Positions 22,163-34,315 of a stretch of DNA of 64,000 bases are shown in pieces (positions within the stretch are counted from its first letter, which is position 1; every line of letters begins with the position of its first letter). Both the position numbers and the translations under genes were made by a program. The notes beneath the pieces are model-generated. The model made no database searches, was not told where the DNA came from, and worked only from the letters and a program-made list of their open reading frames with translations. The stretch is from Amanita rubescens (taxonomy: Eukaryota; Basidiomycota; Agaricomycetes; Agaricales; Amanitaceae): positions 62,001-126,000 of the forward strand of contig WION01000145.1 in the NCBI GenBank assembly GCA_015039365.1, read 5' to 3'.

Positions 22163-23488
22163 AACATAGAAGAAGTTTTATGCGACATCTTTCGTCGTCT
22201 TTGCGATGGACCTATTGCTCTCCATGATTTGAAGAACGAATCACACTTTCACGAGTTTCCTTGGGCAGTTTGACAGGTTTGCAGGCACTGGAGAGGGTCT
22301 TACACGCATTTGTGGACCTCTTTTGCCCTAAAACCTGGTACTTTCAGCGCCGCTTACTTAGCTGAAATGAACCGGCGTGCGACCATATACCTCGAGCGAT
22401 CTGGACAGCAGCCTCTCACTATAGCCGTGTCCATGTTTTGTAGGGGCACCGAAAAATTTCCTAAAATGGTTTGGAGAATACTATGCTTGAAGCGATGGAG
22501 AAAGGCCGTTTTGGTGCTGGTCAATTCATTCGGACGAGACGAACTCCTTAGATGCAGAGAGAACATGTCGAGCCTCGAGTCCCTCACGGTATCTATACCC
22601 GATGATACGTCCCTGGAGAACTATGACGCATTTCAAGTCGGACCGCACCTAACTGAACTTGATCTTTCCCACCCCGGATTCACGGCAGAATTCCGAATTC
22701 CTTGGGCACAATTGACGAAACTCAAAATAGTAACATCCGACAAAGATTTCGACAATAACGGCAAAAATATGTTGGGAGTACTGTTTCAGTTAAAAAATAT
22801 TGAACAGTTAACCATCCGAGCTATCACAAAGTACACCAAACGGGACTCTTACACATTTCCCTTTGTACACCTTCCTGTTCTTCGGTGTCTCGAAATCAGC
22901 TTAGACTGCGCCACAATTTTCTACTGGTTGACTGCGCCTTTACTGGAACATCTTCACATACACGGGATTAATGACAAAAATCTCGATTATGACATCATTG
23001 AGCTTCATGAGTATCACATAGCGTCTTTCATCCGACGTTCATCTTGTCATATTCGCCGATTGACACTCGAGGCTTGTAGAACGGGGGAGTTGTACAGGAT
23101 AGTGAAAGCACAAGAACTGGCCAGCGTCGAAGAGCTCTCCATTAATTATCCTGACCCAAATTCCCTCCGACCCTTTATAATACAGCACGTTAGGACACTT
23201 GATGGTTCCATCTACCTGCCCAAACTGCAGGTACTGCAAGTGACGTGTACCCTGAACGGAGTGGAAGCATTAAAGAGCGCAGTGACAAACTTTTCTCGTC
23301 TTTTGGAGGCGCGGGGGAAGGGATTATCCCAAGTTGCGAGCCGCGACATGGTACCGCTCGAGAAGTTTGTGCTCCGGTTGACCTTGCAAGGAACGTACCC
23401 CGCCGAGGTCTTGGCCATCTTTTGCTCAAATTTTTATCAACGGGACTGTGTTCAAGCGATTGACTCCATCGCTTTGATTGTCATGTAA
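22163..23488 (+). pseudogene. F-box-like paralogue with premature stop
   Basis: Aligns codon for codon with 20576-21918: EEVLCDIFRRLCDG, then ALHDLKNESHFHEFPWAV, then a TGA at 22271-22273 where the intact copy has Gly (GGG), and then QVCRHWRG resumes in the same frame. It also lacks nine bases after RHWRG (AFLS is missing) and has no equivalent of the MSSDEIIIPTE start. The remainder is open to 23488 and ends DSIALIVM. Retention of one long frame after the stop suggests recent loss, or a shorter protein starting downstream. Confidence 0.85.
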
Positions 23489-23652
23489 TCCTGAAAGAAT
23501 AGCGGATGCGAGAACTGCTGCTTGTAGTACCTTGGGTATCTAGTTTAGTTTTTTTTTGTATAGAATTTTCAATCTCAGAGTAACGGGATCGAAGCGAGCG
23601 CTTGAGCGAGAATCAGATCTTGCTATCAATATCCCTATCATCCGACTTGTTT

Positions 23653-24093
23653 GCCAATACCCGCGCTCATATGTGAACGTTTGAACGATAGAATTGCTCC
23701 TCAGATATCTCCTCCACCGAAGCCTCACCGGCGAATCAACACAATTCGCCAATTGCAACAGAGCGTCGAGATTCGCGCTGCCAACGATCCTATTATATAC
23801 TACACTACTACATTGATAATTCTCGACGAGAAATATATCAGGTCTAACTAAATCCACACCAACAAATGCGTACACACTCCTCCATTACACATCCCTTCCA
23901 AAGAGAATAATTAAGGGTATAGATAAAGATATTGATATCATCGTTCGTCGTGGTGTCATCGTGTCGTGTTGTCATATTGCCTTTTGAGAATGGAAGAGGA
24001 ACCTCGCGAAATTCTAGCTCTAGCCCGACGCGATGCAACTTGCCCGCCCACTGCCAGCTACTGCTGACAGCCAAGGACAAAAAATCCCCACAT
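23653..24093. repeat. Orphan flanking modules of the F-box cluster (including A')
   Basis: 23653-23720 repeats the segment just before the intact F-box gene (landmark TAGAATTGCTCCT and TATCTCCTCCACC). 23755-24093 repeats module A. The order of the two modules is inverted relative to the intact unit and no F-box frame follows. A' overlaps the 3' end of the minus-strand F-box gene (stop at 24058). Confidence 0.7.
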
Positions 24094-26039
24094 GGATAGC
24101 CCAACGAGCAACCCACAAAACATGATGACCCGCATCTCCTCTCCGGCAGGCGACCTTTCAAACAAGAGGGACATCGCCCCGCTCATACCATCCTTCCTGC
24201 GTGAGGGAGAGCTCAGCGGACGGAGGTCCCAGGTGTACTTTTTTGTGCGGGATGACACGCCCAGCCCCCATGGCCACACGAATCTGGAGCTTTCCCGTGC
24301 CAAAAGGCTGAGCGGTAATCCGTGGTCGTCACATGCGAGTGTGAATGACCCCGAAGCTCGTGCACGAAATGGTACTGGAAGGTAGGGTATCGAAAATGGA
24401 ATAGGAAGAGGGTACATCGGTGGAATGAAAGTCAAAGAAAACGTTTTCAGTCGTGGGTTGCTTTTGGCGATACGCGCGGCTCCTGCCGAGAGTGCGCCGT
24501 CGCCGGGGTACTTGACTATGGTCAGGTGTAGTGTGCGTAGCTTGCAGAATCCTTGAATCGTCTTGGCAAAGGAATCCTGCATGGAGTGGACATCAACGTT
24601 TGTCATATCGTTACCAGATGCTAAAGAAACGTACAAGTTGAAAAGATGGCTTTTGTGCACACGTCAATGCTAGGTGTTGCAAATGGGGGCATGATTGTAT
24701 AAGGGATCGAAGAAGGCTTCCACTGTCGTACATGGAATGCAGAGAAAATGATATATTCAGCTCGGTCAACGAGGTGAGTTCCCGAAGAAGGTTCGCGACC
24801 GCGGGTGCAGAGACCTCCCGCGTCTCTACCGGCTCGCGAAACGTAACCGACTGGAGAACCGGATATAGATGAGAGATTGCCTGAAGCTGCTGAAGTGTTC
24901 CTGAAAAGGAAGTCAAGTGAAGGTGATCTGGGTTGACGGATGCGAGATGAGCCGGAAGAACGGTGTGTTTCGAGAGGCCAAGAACGCGCAGATTCTCGTG
25001 AGATTCCAGAAATGAAATAAAGGGCCGTTTCTCGCCAGGGTTCGAAATCCTCGGTACCCAATCAACGGAGATGTCTCCTAGAGTGAGCTTCCGCAGCTTC
25101 GGCCAGCGGCCTTCGACAAGGCGTTGGGTGTGGACAGGGGAAGACGCCGTGCCTTCGAATATCAGTTCTTCAAGGTCAGGGCAGTTATCGATGAGCATGG
25201 ACCACAGCTTGAGCATGACAGGTTCATCGTCTAAGTAAAAGATGAATAACGCCAATTGTACGGAACACAATCCCGACACGTACCTTCCAGAAACGTCGCA
25301 GTGAAAGCACTTCTGAAACGCAAGGAAAAACCGGAAAGATTCACAAAGTCAAACAACTATACAAGAAGCGTCAGCGGGACGGACTCTTCAAGAAATTGCA
25401 CAAACTCACGTGGCTGTTAGGCGCCGGAAGACGCGCTCCGAAACTCGTTCCGATGAACCGTAATTGAGGGCAGCTGCAAATTACGCGGTTGTTAGTCAAC
25501 GCGGGTCCAAAATGTGTGTCGCGTAATACCGCTCACCCCACGCGCAGTGCGAACCACATGTCTTCATTAAGCGGCATCTCATCAGCATCCCAAATGAATT
25601 TGGTCAGGGCGTCGAGCCGCTTTGAGGCCGCGAGCGATCTGACGACGGCAGAGATAGAGCCGTTCTCGGACACTGTGAGGGTGTTCCTCCATTTTGCCTG
25701 CGGGCGGACGTGCAATTCCCTGACATGGCGGGAGATATCGGGCCTGCGGTGAAGCATGGCGAGGGTAAATGTACATTGTTCGATGGTGTTGAGAGATACA
25801 GATTGATACAGAGCTGATGATACATTTGAAAAGATATAACTTGACTGTGAAGGGAATGTTAGGGACTCAAGACTAGGCAGTGACAGAAATGACGTGCCGC
25901 CAGAGAAAAGTTTAACAGATCCTGGCGCGAGTCGAGCGCCTTGGCGAACTCGAGAATGAGATCGCCCGGGGTGGAGGAGAGAGGCGATGGGCGGGGTGAA
26001 TGAGACGGGGGAGAGTAGAAAGGATACATGTTGAGCGAG
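24058..26039 (-). CDS. F-box-like protein with C-terminal hydrophobic tail
   Basis: Begins MYPFYSPPSHSPRPS, followed by the F-box-like DLILEFAKALDSRQDLLNF and SLAARHFCHCLVLTLYQSV. Then come LRR-like repeats (EQCTFTLAMLHRRPDIS, RHVRELHV, LDALTKFIWDADEMPL, CPQLRFIGTSF, CPDLEELIFEG, LRKLTLGDISVDW). The last 25 residues, around VIMFCGLLVGLSMWGFFVLG, could form a membrane anchor. At least six exons; the N-terminal intron (53 nt, after CLVL) was placed by phase. Its last codons and stop lie inside repeat module A'. It is convergent with the decayed F-box copy and unrelated to it in sequence. The SCF adaptor role is inferred from the family. Confidence 0.78.
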
Positions 26040-26190
26040 ATAGCATGGTAGACTGGTTACATATAAACTACTTTCCAAATTTGTCACGCGCTTTGTACAT
26101 GACATCGACAAGAAAGAACCGAGTATCGCCGGTCTGACAGTTGGCGGTATGGATCTCTTGATATATTGTGATATACGATACATCACCAGA

Positions 26191-27630
26191 CTATACTTCC
26201 CGAGTTATAAAGTGCCAGATATATTCCGTCCACCCTTCAAGAACCCCAGCCCCTGTCATAATGTGCAAGCAGTCGCCTGCAGCGTGCTGGAAAGGTATAA
26301 ACACCTATCAACATTTAAATCCGGACAACGTACTGCATCTGGACGTAGCCTAGCCGGTCTATCAATGGGTAAGAAGTGGATATCTGGGTATAGGTTGCGC
26401 GGTGACAAGACTCTCTGCACAAATGAGAAGATACACATGAACATGTGAACCAGAACGCACCTCAAATATCTGATTGAACTCCCAGATATTCCCCCAGTTA
26501 AACCAGTTCCACACAAATGGTTTTACCTTTGTCCACGGTTCACGATGATCGTGGCAATCCTCGTGTCCCGGCAAATAAGCGCGGATGACAACGCGTCGCT
26601 TGTTATTGCCGGCTGTTCGGTCCAAAATAGACTGCACCTCTTGTGCCCACCGCGGCATAGCAGTCTCGAATAGCTTCAACACACCGTCAATTCCATACCC
26701 TTTCGAGGACTTGCTTTCATCCCGGAAACCGGAAAACATGGTGGTCGTCCAATGGCCTGCCGTACTGACGATCATGGTGTGATAATTAGCTTGCGGTAGG
26801 GGTGCAGTGAAGATGTCCATGTACTCTGACGGGGAAAGCGTCCAGACGGCTTCATGGCTAAACAACTTGAAATTACTGGGAGCATCCGGATTAGCAGAAT
26901 GGTATATATCGACAAGTTCTTGTTGTGAGAAGAGAAGATCTACCCGTCGGAACGAAACCAGGGGTGTGGTGGAAATGTTAAAGCCTCGGGGGAACTTAAG
27001 ACGGTGAACTAGAGGGGAGTGAGGGTCCAGATGGAGATGCTGCGGCCAAGCACGATCAAAATAGGGGTTCTCGGTGTAGTTGGGGGAACCCAGGACATGA
27101 GGGTAAAGCATACAGGATATCGAAAAGAAGTGATTTTCAGTTACAGAATCTGTGAAGATGTCGGTCAAAGGGGGGATCAGGAAGAAAAGTGACTGACCTC
27201 CGACGAGTAACCAGCCGCCGCGCTCGACGAGATGTTGGACGACGCGTTCTGGCTCGAATTTCCGGAATTTTGTGCACTTTTGACTGGGAGCCCACTTCCA
27301 GCTTTGCGCAGCAGGGAATCTATTCCACTGCTCTGGCTTGTCTGTAGCGAGATGCCAGTCAAATTCGCGGGAACTGGCGCATCCTCCGAATCCTGAGAAT
27401 GCGAGCGCATCACGGGGGGATGTCATTTCTGATAAATTTGTTCTTGGATGGTAGACCCATTCTCCGGTATTATACGCTGCTGGTGGACAGGGGGAGTGTT
27501 GTGTAAGATAATCTGGTAAAAAAGAAAAGTTAGGGTCGTAGTCGTAGGCGGTATGAAGGAGGAAGAGAAGTGAGAGGAGGGAAGCAAGAAGGAAGAGTTT
27601 AAAGGAGAGGGAGCGACGACTGGGGCCCAT
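26191..27630 (-). CDS. PC-esterase / GDSL-like type II membrane protein
   Basis: A signal anchor follows the start (MGPSRRSLSFKLF, then LLASLLSLLFLLH). The luminal domain shows CPPAAYNTGEWVYHPR and GFGGCASSREFDWHLATD, then, after a 50-nt intron, LLVGDSVTENHFFS with the GDS nucleophile motif. Later come TAGHWTTTMFSGFRDES, HEDCHDHREPW and, near the end, DCLHIMTGAG, a D-x-x-H pair expected in this fold. Trichome-birefringence/Cas1-type esterases O-acetylate or de-acetylate polysaccharides in the Golgi; which reaction applies is unknown. The last intron donor is uncertain: keeping DCLH requires a weak donor near 26330. It ends WHFITREV. The in-frame ATG at 27735 is less likely to be the start. 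Confidence 0.82.
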
Positions 27631-29554
27631 GGTGGAGTGAAGTGGAGTTGTGGTGTGCCCGCCCGTCCGAGTGTTCCGAGTAGTATCGTTCCTTGGAAGT
27701 TGGAAGCTTTGAAGCGCCACTGTCTTATTCGCCATAACAGAGACATACCTCCGCAGCACAACACATACCTTTTCACCGTACGAGTCTCTCTCTACACCAT
27801 CGTCCACTTGTACGGCGCTTCCAGGAATAAAAAAATAGTCTTGGCATTCAGGGACGTGTCAACATGCTTACGTACACTAGAGCTACGACACTTTCTGTTG
27901 TAAGTGCAGGACACCGCTGCCCGTTTCCGAACCCGCCGCTACCAACCAACCTAAATCTGTCTACCTCCCCCATCCAAATCGCAAATGTTCACTAAAAGGC
28001 ACAAGTCAGCCGGAGGGGAGTGGGCATCATGGCGCCTGATATTTCCACTCGAAATCGCATACAACTCCTAGTTCAAATATCGTTATAGATAAATGAGCGT
28101 CGGAGGACACGGGACTTTAATGTACATACGAAAATGGAATTAAGGAAAAGGAATGTACCATTCAGCCAACATCTCGATATTGCCTTTGTTATCCACCGCA
28201 AGGTCGAATGACGACGAGCCCGGCGACAAACCATCAAGTCAGATTTTCATTCGCTCGTTTTGAATTTCCTATCCTCATAGTCATCATCATCGACATCCAG
28301 TTCATAATTATCCCGACTTCCCACCATAGCCTTCGCTATTCATGGGTCTGCTCAAAAGAAAGTTAGATACCGTTTTTATAAGGTCTTGACTTTGGGATGA
28401 ATTGTAAAGCGAAAATTGGTGTAATCCTGATGATGCTTCAAGCACAACAAGATCCCATTCTGGCAGGATTGGTGAAAGGATCTTTGACAAGTGCTGAAAA
28501 TTGCTTGGCGTCCCACTTGACAATGACGGAGAATTACAGAGATAACGGCTTACTAGATCATGATAAGCGAAGTCGAAGATATGTGCCCCTTCGAAATAAT
28601 CAGAGTCTTCGTGTTACTTGTAGATTGCCTGGATCCCAGATGCCAAACAGACCGCACACCCTTTGTCTCTATAAACGAGTCTCACCTTGAAGCCTTGGCT
28701 GCCGTCCAAGGGATCCTGCTGCAAGTTAGAAATTACTAGAGCTGGGCAAAGATGTTATCGTCCACTTGCTGTAGACCCTCTTCCATCACGTTTTACTCTC
28801 TTGGCTGCAGGTACCGAAGGTGAGTCGGTTCTCACAAACGGGTAGTTGGAAAACATAATGAGAGGGTTGAACGCGATCTTCCCAACCTGCACTAGACAGA
28901 AGTCAGAGTCAGGAGCCACTGTTGGCTCAAAGAAATTTGCGGATAAGGTAGTTCCCGGCTGCCATGTTTCCCGGAGACGATCGTTCGATGGGAGGATCGG
29001 TTAATGGACTGAGCGTATCGTCGAGTTTTTTGCAGTTTGTAGTCATTGGCGGTTATAACTTCAATAACATGGTCAAGTAGTTTGAAAAAGTCTGGTATCG
29101 ACCTTCGACCTTCCGGTGATGAGCAATCTATACGGGAATGTTAACATTGCGGCGCGGCTGGATGTTGTAAATTGGGCGGACGTACAAAGATTTGGGACCA
29201 TTGGCATCATGGTTGGCCCTATCAACTTCAAGTTAGGCAGGGTATAAAGCGTAATATCTCGCACGCTGGGGAACAGGGGATTGGGTACTTTGAACAGCTG
29301 CATGGTTCAATGTTGAATATAACGTTGAATGTTAATCAGGTGGTCATAGTTCCGAGGCCAAAGTGAAACATCAGCTCCGATCGCTCCTGCTCGTCAGCTC
29401 TGGCCACGACCGCTCATTACCTCCACGACCGTCACAGATGAGACTATATTCACGTTTTCCCGAAAGTCTTCGAGGCTGTCATAATAAGCACATCCAGGAA
29501 TAAAACATGGTCTTGGCATTCAGGGTCGTGTCAACCCGCTTACGTTACCGTACA
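27631..29554. other. 1.9-kb gene-poor stretch
   Basis: No convincing gene. It holds the duplicated FKBP 3' segment and an 81-codon open minus-strand run at 28755-29000 (contains TWQPGTTLSANFFEPTVA and KIAFNPLIMFSNYPF) that looks like a coding remnant but matches no family I know. A 97-codon plus-strand frame from ATG 28397 also shows no motif. Confidence 0.45.
27821..27884. repeat. Copy of the FKBP 3'-flank segment
   Basis: About 64 bp matching 29494-29562: CCAGGAATAAAA, then GTCTTGGCATTCAGGG, then TACACTAGAGCT. The partner contains the FKBP stop codon and 3' flank. This copy lies about 190 bp upstream of the PC-esterase start with no FKBP coding sequence attached. Confidence 0.75.
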
Positions 29555-29562
29555 CTAGAGCT
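29494..29562. repeat. FKBP 3'-end segment shared with 27821-27884
   Basis: Includes the last codons and stop of the FKBP gene and the 3' flank. See the partner entry for shared landmarks. Confidence 0.75.
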
Positions 29563-30176
29563 CGTCTCTCCCTCCCTGCGGTTCCAATCCGACCAACTCA
29601 ACATCAAACACCAGCGCTGACTGAGGCGGAATTACGTTGCCGAACCCACGACTCCCTGTGCTCTGCTCAGTTTTATTCATCTTCATGTACTCTGCGCTTA
29701 CCATATGCCATCCTTGACGGAATCGTCAGCGCCCGCTTCTCATTCAAGCACATCCCCTCGAGTCCCTCTTCCCAGCCCTTGATTACTTGTCCCGCCCCAA
29801 CTACCGCACGGTTAGCTGACTAACAATGTTGTCCATTTATACATACGTTTCAATGGTAGAGGAACACCGCGGTTGTGACTGCCAAAACAATCCATTACTT
29901 TGTACTCGTAGAGGAACAACGAACGTAGTACCTAGAGTCAAATTCACTGCCGTCAGAGAACAGCTTGCCCGTCTGAGTGCAGTGTTAGAACCCAAATTAT
30001 GTAGTACTAGACAACTTTGAGCTTACATAGTGAACCTTTAAATTGTCTCCCTTCTGCGCTTTGAAGGCACATTCCGAGGGCGTATACGTCGTCTCAATCC
30101 TCAACTCGTCGACGTCGGTGGCGATTACAAGTCCAGCGGCCAGAAGCAAAAGACACGAAATGAAACGTAGCTGCAT
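29555..30176 (-). CDS. FKBP2: ER-luminal FKBP-type peptidyl-prolyl isomerase
   Basis: Five exons, about 140 residues. A signal peptide ([19 protein letters not shown]) is followed by the FKBP domain: [75 protein letters not shown]. The rotamase pocket residues (Tyr of KVHY, Phe-Asp of EFDSS, Val-Ile-x-x-Trp, final Phe) are all present. The C-terminus is GGRDEL, a KDEL-type ER retrieval signal, which fixes the location. Intron phases are all consistent. It is divergent from the eL39 gene with 162 bp between the two ATGs. Named FKBP2/Fpr2 for the ER class. Confidence 0.95.
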
Positions 30177-30338
30177 GTTGAACCGAGTTTTTCTATTATT
30201 AGACGAGCAACCAGAATAGGCAATCAAACACTCGGCAAGCGCCGAACGAAAAACTGTACAGCTGGCGCAAGTTGCCTGAACCTTACCTTTTCGCACGCTC
30301 GGTATTGCAAGACATCGACTGAATCGGCCAACAACACA

Positions 30339-30642
30339 ATGGTGAGCTACCTGTTCTGATATTGATATCCTGAGCTTGACATTGTATTAGCCTTCGCATA
30401 AGACATTCCGCATCAAGCAAAAGCTCGCAAAGGCTGGCAAGCAAAACAGGTGCGCTGATATGTCTGTCGTCCTCTTTTCCTTTGCTAAATGTACGTTCGC
30501 AGGCCGATTCCCCAATGGTTCCGCCTAAAAACGGACACAAAAATTCAAGTGCGTGCAATTAGCAACGTCTAATTTTGATACTGAGGGACCCTAGTACAAC
30601 GCTAAACGCCGTCATTGGAGAAGAACCAAGTTGAACATCTAA
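30339..30642 (+). CDS. RPL39: 60S ribosomal protein eL39
   Basis: Four coding exons: 30339-30341 (only ATG), 30391-30449, 30503-30548, 30595-30642. The product is 51 residues, exactly the family length: PSHKTFRIKQKLAKAGKQNR, PIPQWFRLKTDTKIQ, YNAKRRHWRRTKLNI. eL39 lines the polypeptide exit tunnel of the large ribosomal subunit. The first exon ends immediately after the start codon, a layout often seen in ribosomal protein genes. It shares a short divergent promoter with the ER FKBP gene. Confidence 0.97.
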
Positions 30643-31182
30643 ACGGCCCCTACCCCTCCCGTCATCATGTATTTTGTCCAAGCAACGATTTGTGGGTGAA
30701 GGTGTTGGGATAGATGAGCAGAGAGGAAGGCTCAGACTGCAGCACACGCATAACCATGTTCCATTATTCAACGAATCTAAACTATGACAGCATGTTATGC
30801 ATACCAGTCCTAGTGCAATTGGTGTGATTCAGAGTCGCATTTATCGTTTGCTAACTACTCGATGACCAGGATCGTATATGTCATGAGTCGGATATGCTCG
30901 GAGTCTTTCCTGTCGTGACGATGGCCTTGCTGCAATGCCGAAAATCATCCTTTGACATGTCGTGGCGAGTGTGTGTTGCCGGGGCTCGGAGGTCCAGAAC
31001 GGGCCGTATGTTTGCGATGACGCAAATGTCTCTTAAACGCGACTCAGACGCGATCGCCGATTGTTTATCGTTTACAGGCTCTTATAAACAGTCCGCGCTG
31101 GGCAACTACGTCTTTCCTTCTACTTCCATCTGTCAGCGTACAAGCATCTTGACTACGTCTCAAAGAGCTTACTGTCTTCATA
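30643..31182. other. Intergenic, eL39 to coiled-coil gene
   Basis: Terminator side of eL39 and promoter of the next gene. Short open frames only; nothing else recognised. Confidence 0.5.
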
Positions 31183-34100
31183 ATGGCGCCGTTCTTCAAG
31201 TCTTCCTCGCTGTTTAATATATCTCGCCGTCTACGAAAGGATCAGAAATCGCTTGATACTGCCGTCTCGTCGCCGCCGACCCTTCAATCGCGCTCTCTGC
31301 CTAACATGGAGGAGCTCCATGGCATCTCTTCTCGCTTCTTAGAAGAGTTTCGTCCTATCCTTCAACCCCAGCTGGTCTCGGACTCGGGTATGTCCTCTAG
31401 TGACTTTGACGCTTCTTCTGGCCCATCTTTTCTGCAGTTCCCAAGCTAATGAACCAATCCGCTCTTTTGTCTTCTGAGAGCAACTCGCCCAAGCCGGACG
31501 AAGCGCCTATTCTCGCTGTCCCTTCTAGTGATCCAGAGCCAATCTCACCTTCAGAAATCAACTTGTCTCAGTCAAACGAGCAATCTACTCTCCACTTCTC
31601 GCTCTCTTCCAATGGAGAGGATAACTTGACTGTTCAGGACGGTGAGTAGATTCCTCTATTTTCTCGCACAGAAATTCTGAGTCTGTATGCTCTCCAGAAA
31701 ACGACTTGCCCGAGGTGGACGAGCAATCTACTCCTCGTGCCGCGCCTTCTAGTACATTCGAGGCCGTCTCGTCCTCAGAGAATTCAATCGAGCTTCAGCA
31801 AGAGTCTACCCCTCGCCCTGAAGGCTTTAACAACCTTGAAGCAATCTTATCTTCAGAAAGCGGCTCACCCAAGTCGGAGGAGCAAATTGCTTTAAGCGCC
31901 CCTGAACCTTCTCCCGAGTCAGTTCCATCCTCAGAGAATCAAAGTAAGCTGGGCGAAGAACCTACCTCTCAAGCTGGCGACTTTGTATCCTCTTCCGCAC
32001 CAATTCCGTCAACCAACTGCGAGTCTCCTGTTGAACAAGGTGTTCCTTCCGGAGAATCCTTGGTGCCTGCGGACAGCAACAAATCTATCATTAAGTTACC
32101 TGAGATCAAGCCTTTAAATTTTCGTAAATCTGTTGGAGCTTCGTGGCGGAACATGAAAATGGCATCCCCGCGTGAAGATGAATGCGCAAAACTCTTAAAG
32201 GAAATTGACGATTTTGCTGTCTTCTTCGGTGTCGAAAAACCAAGCTCGACAGCCTCCCTGCCTCCTTTCGTGATCCAAACCAAGCTCGACTGCAGTCCTA
32301 AGAGCGATATGCCCAGCCGTCCAACAGCAAATGACCGTAATCACAAGAGCGATAACTCTATCCCTTCCGCTTGCGATCACGAGAAAATAATGGAACTGTA
32401 CAACGATCAGATTGAAAGACTGGATCAAAAGATAGAGAGACTAGAGAAAGATATCAGTGGTGCCAACCAAGAAAATTCCAAACTACGAGAAACGATGGCT
32501 GAAGAATTTAATCAACTCCAGAATAAATATCACGCCGAGTGGAATATGAACGTCAAGCTCAAGAGAGCCCTGAATAATATCAAATTCGATCATCTCAAAG
32601 TTCTCGGCAAGCAAGATTGGGAGATCAACCAGATGAAGCGTTTCATTGGCGCGATGATTGACATTAAGCTTCATGCTCCGGTCTTATTCAACGCCGCTTA
32701 CAACGTCTGTAATGGCGGTAATGCCGATGCTGCATTAATTACAGCCATCAAAGACGCTGCGACGAGGTTTGATAGCCCTTGGTCTACTATCTTGCCTGCC
32801 ATCGTCGGAGACCGCCCCCAAGAAATTTACCTCGATGCAATCAAGAGATGCGCCAAACTTGAAGGTAATCTACGTGAAGCAACCAAGAAATATCAGTTTT
32901 GGAAGATGAAAGCTCAAACGGACCTGGGACATGCAGGGTTCGTCACTCCGTCGTCATCGTCGATGTCTCTCGTTCTCGATGCCTGCCTCCCTAAAGAAAC
33001 ACTGGAATTGAACTGTATCGACAATCTTCTCAGCAAACTCAAGACTGGAAAAGTGTCTCGCCATTCCCCACCACCGGCCTCCTCGAGCCCAGCATCCAAA
33101 CAGGAGATGAAATCTGAAGTGCCTGTCGCGTCGTCCTCTATCATTGTCCTTGAAGAATCCAGTCAGGACATGTCCTCTGAAGTGCCTGTTGCATCGTCCC
33201 ATATTTTTTTCCCTGAAGAAATCTGCGAGGATCCGACATCCGAGTCTGTTGTATCGCCTCGGATAGAGTCTGCTCAAGCTTCGCCTGCCATAATGTCGTC
33301 ACCCGCGCCCTCCGAACACTCCTCTTTCACTTGCGAAGCACCAGCGAGGGTTATACGCCCCTACATCCCCGGACGTGCGTTGTTTGGTGAAGATGGCCTA
33401 GGCATGGCTCCCCCCGGACTCTTTGACAAAGACGAAAATGATGAGTTGCCTGGATCACCTGCTCTCTCAATTGGCGGTTCCCCTGGGCCTGGATTAGTTG
33501 AAACTTTTTCCGTGTCTATGGTCAGGAACTACGTTGTCGACCACATAGAACATGTTTCTGTAAGTCACTTGACTTCAAGCCGTTATCGTCTTTGACAATT
33601 TTTCCAGTATTCCCAAGAAAGTCTTGGTCTCGAATATATCGACGAAGTTCCTGTCGATGGTCGTGTCAATCCCATTTTGCGCAACGACAGCGATGACGAC
33701 TTGATCTCTTCTAAAAAACGGGAAGGAATGTCCGCTTCTGCGCCTACTACTTCTGAAATCACTGAGGTTTCTGAGCCGTCAAAGGGCGGTGACAAATCCG
33801 CCGAATTACCGAATTCGGCATCGAAAAGATCCTTTTCAAGCTTACAACGACTCTCAGCCAGCTCGTCTAAACTCAAGCAGTCGATCTCTAGCGGCCTCAA
33901 ACGTCTCCGTCGAATCTCCTTTGCATCCAACAAGGCCGAGCAAGCTGAAGATCCCACATCTGCCATTTCGCGCCATAAGAGTATCCAAACTCACCACCGT
34001 ATGACTTCTGCCGTAGGGAAAGAAAATCGACCTCCCAGTTCAAAACACTCCGGCGCCATCACTCCGAGGCAGCGAAGTTCCATACCCAGGAGGGGCATCC

Positions 34101-34315
34101 GCCGTCCAACTGTGTCTTCTGCACTCAAGACTGTCCAGGTCTCTCCGTTACCGACGCCCCAGTGGTTTCGAATACTCCGGCAGGGAAGCGCGCACCGCTT
34201 TCCAATATTCCTGTCCGCTCCAATAACCCTCAAAAGGCAAACACAAACACGCCTCGCAAAGTCCTTGACCAAGGCCGCCGAGCCGTCCGAACCCTCGCCA
34301 AATTAATCTATTAGA
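31183..34315 (+). CDS. Ser/Pro-rich coiled-coil protein, function unknown
   Basis: At least four exons, about 950 residues, starting MAPFFKSSSLFNISRRLRK. The first 300 residues are low-complexity acidic/Ser-Pro repeats (SSE.. SPK.DE units). A coiled coil follows (MELYNDQIERLDQKIERLEK, then ENSKLRETMAEEFNQLQNKY). A globular helical part comes next (RFIGAMIDIKLHAPVLFNAA), then more Ser-rich sequence and a basic tail with KENRPPSSKHSGAITPRQR, a KEN-like degron motif. The C-terminus is ambiguous: the long frame stops at 34306, but a second frame from about 34150 (VTDAPVVSNTPAGKRAPLS to TLAKLIY, stop at 34315) looks more protein-like. A disordered scaffold or cell-cycle protein is possible; I do not recognise the family. 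Confidence 0.7.

Noticed and set aside
30643..31182. Small gene between eL39 and the coiled-coil protein (frame at 30894).
   Set aside because: No family motif and no convincing splice structure.
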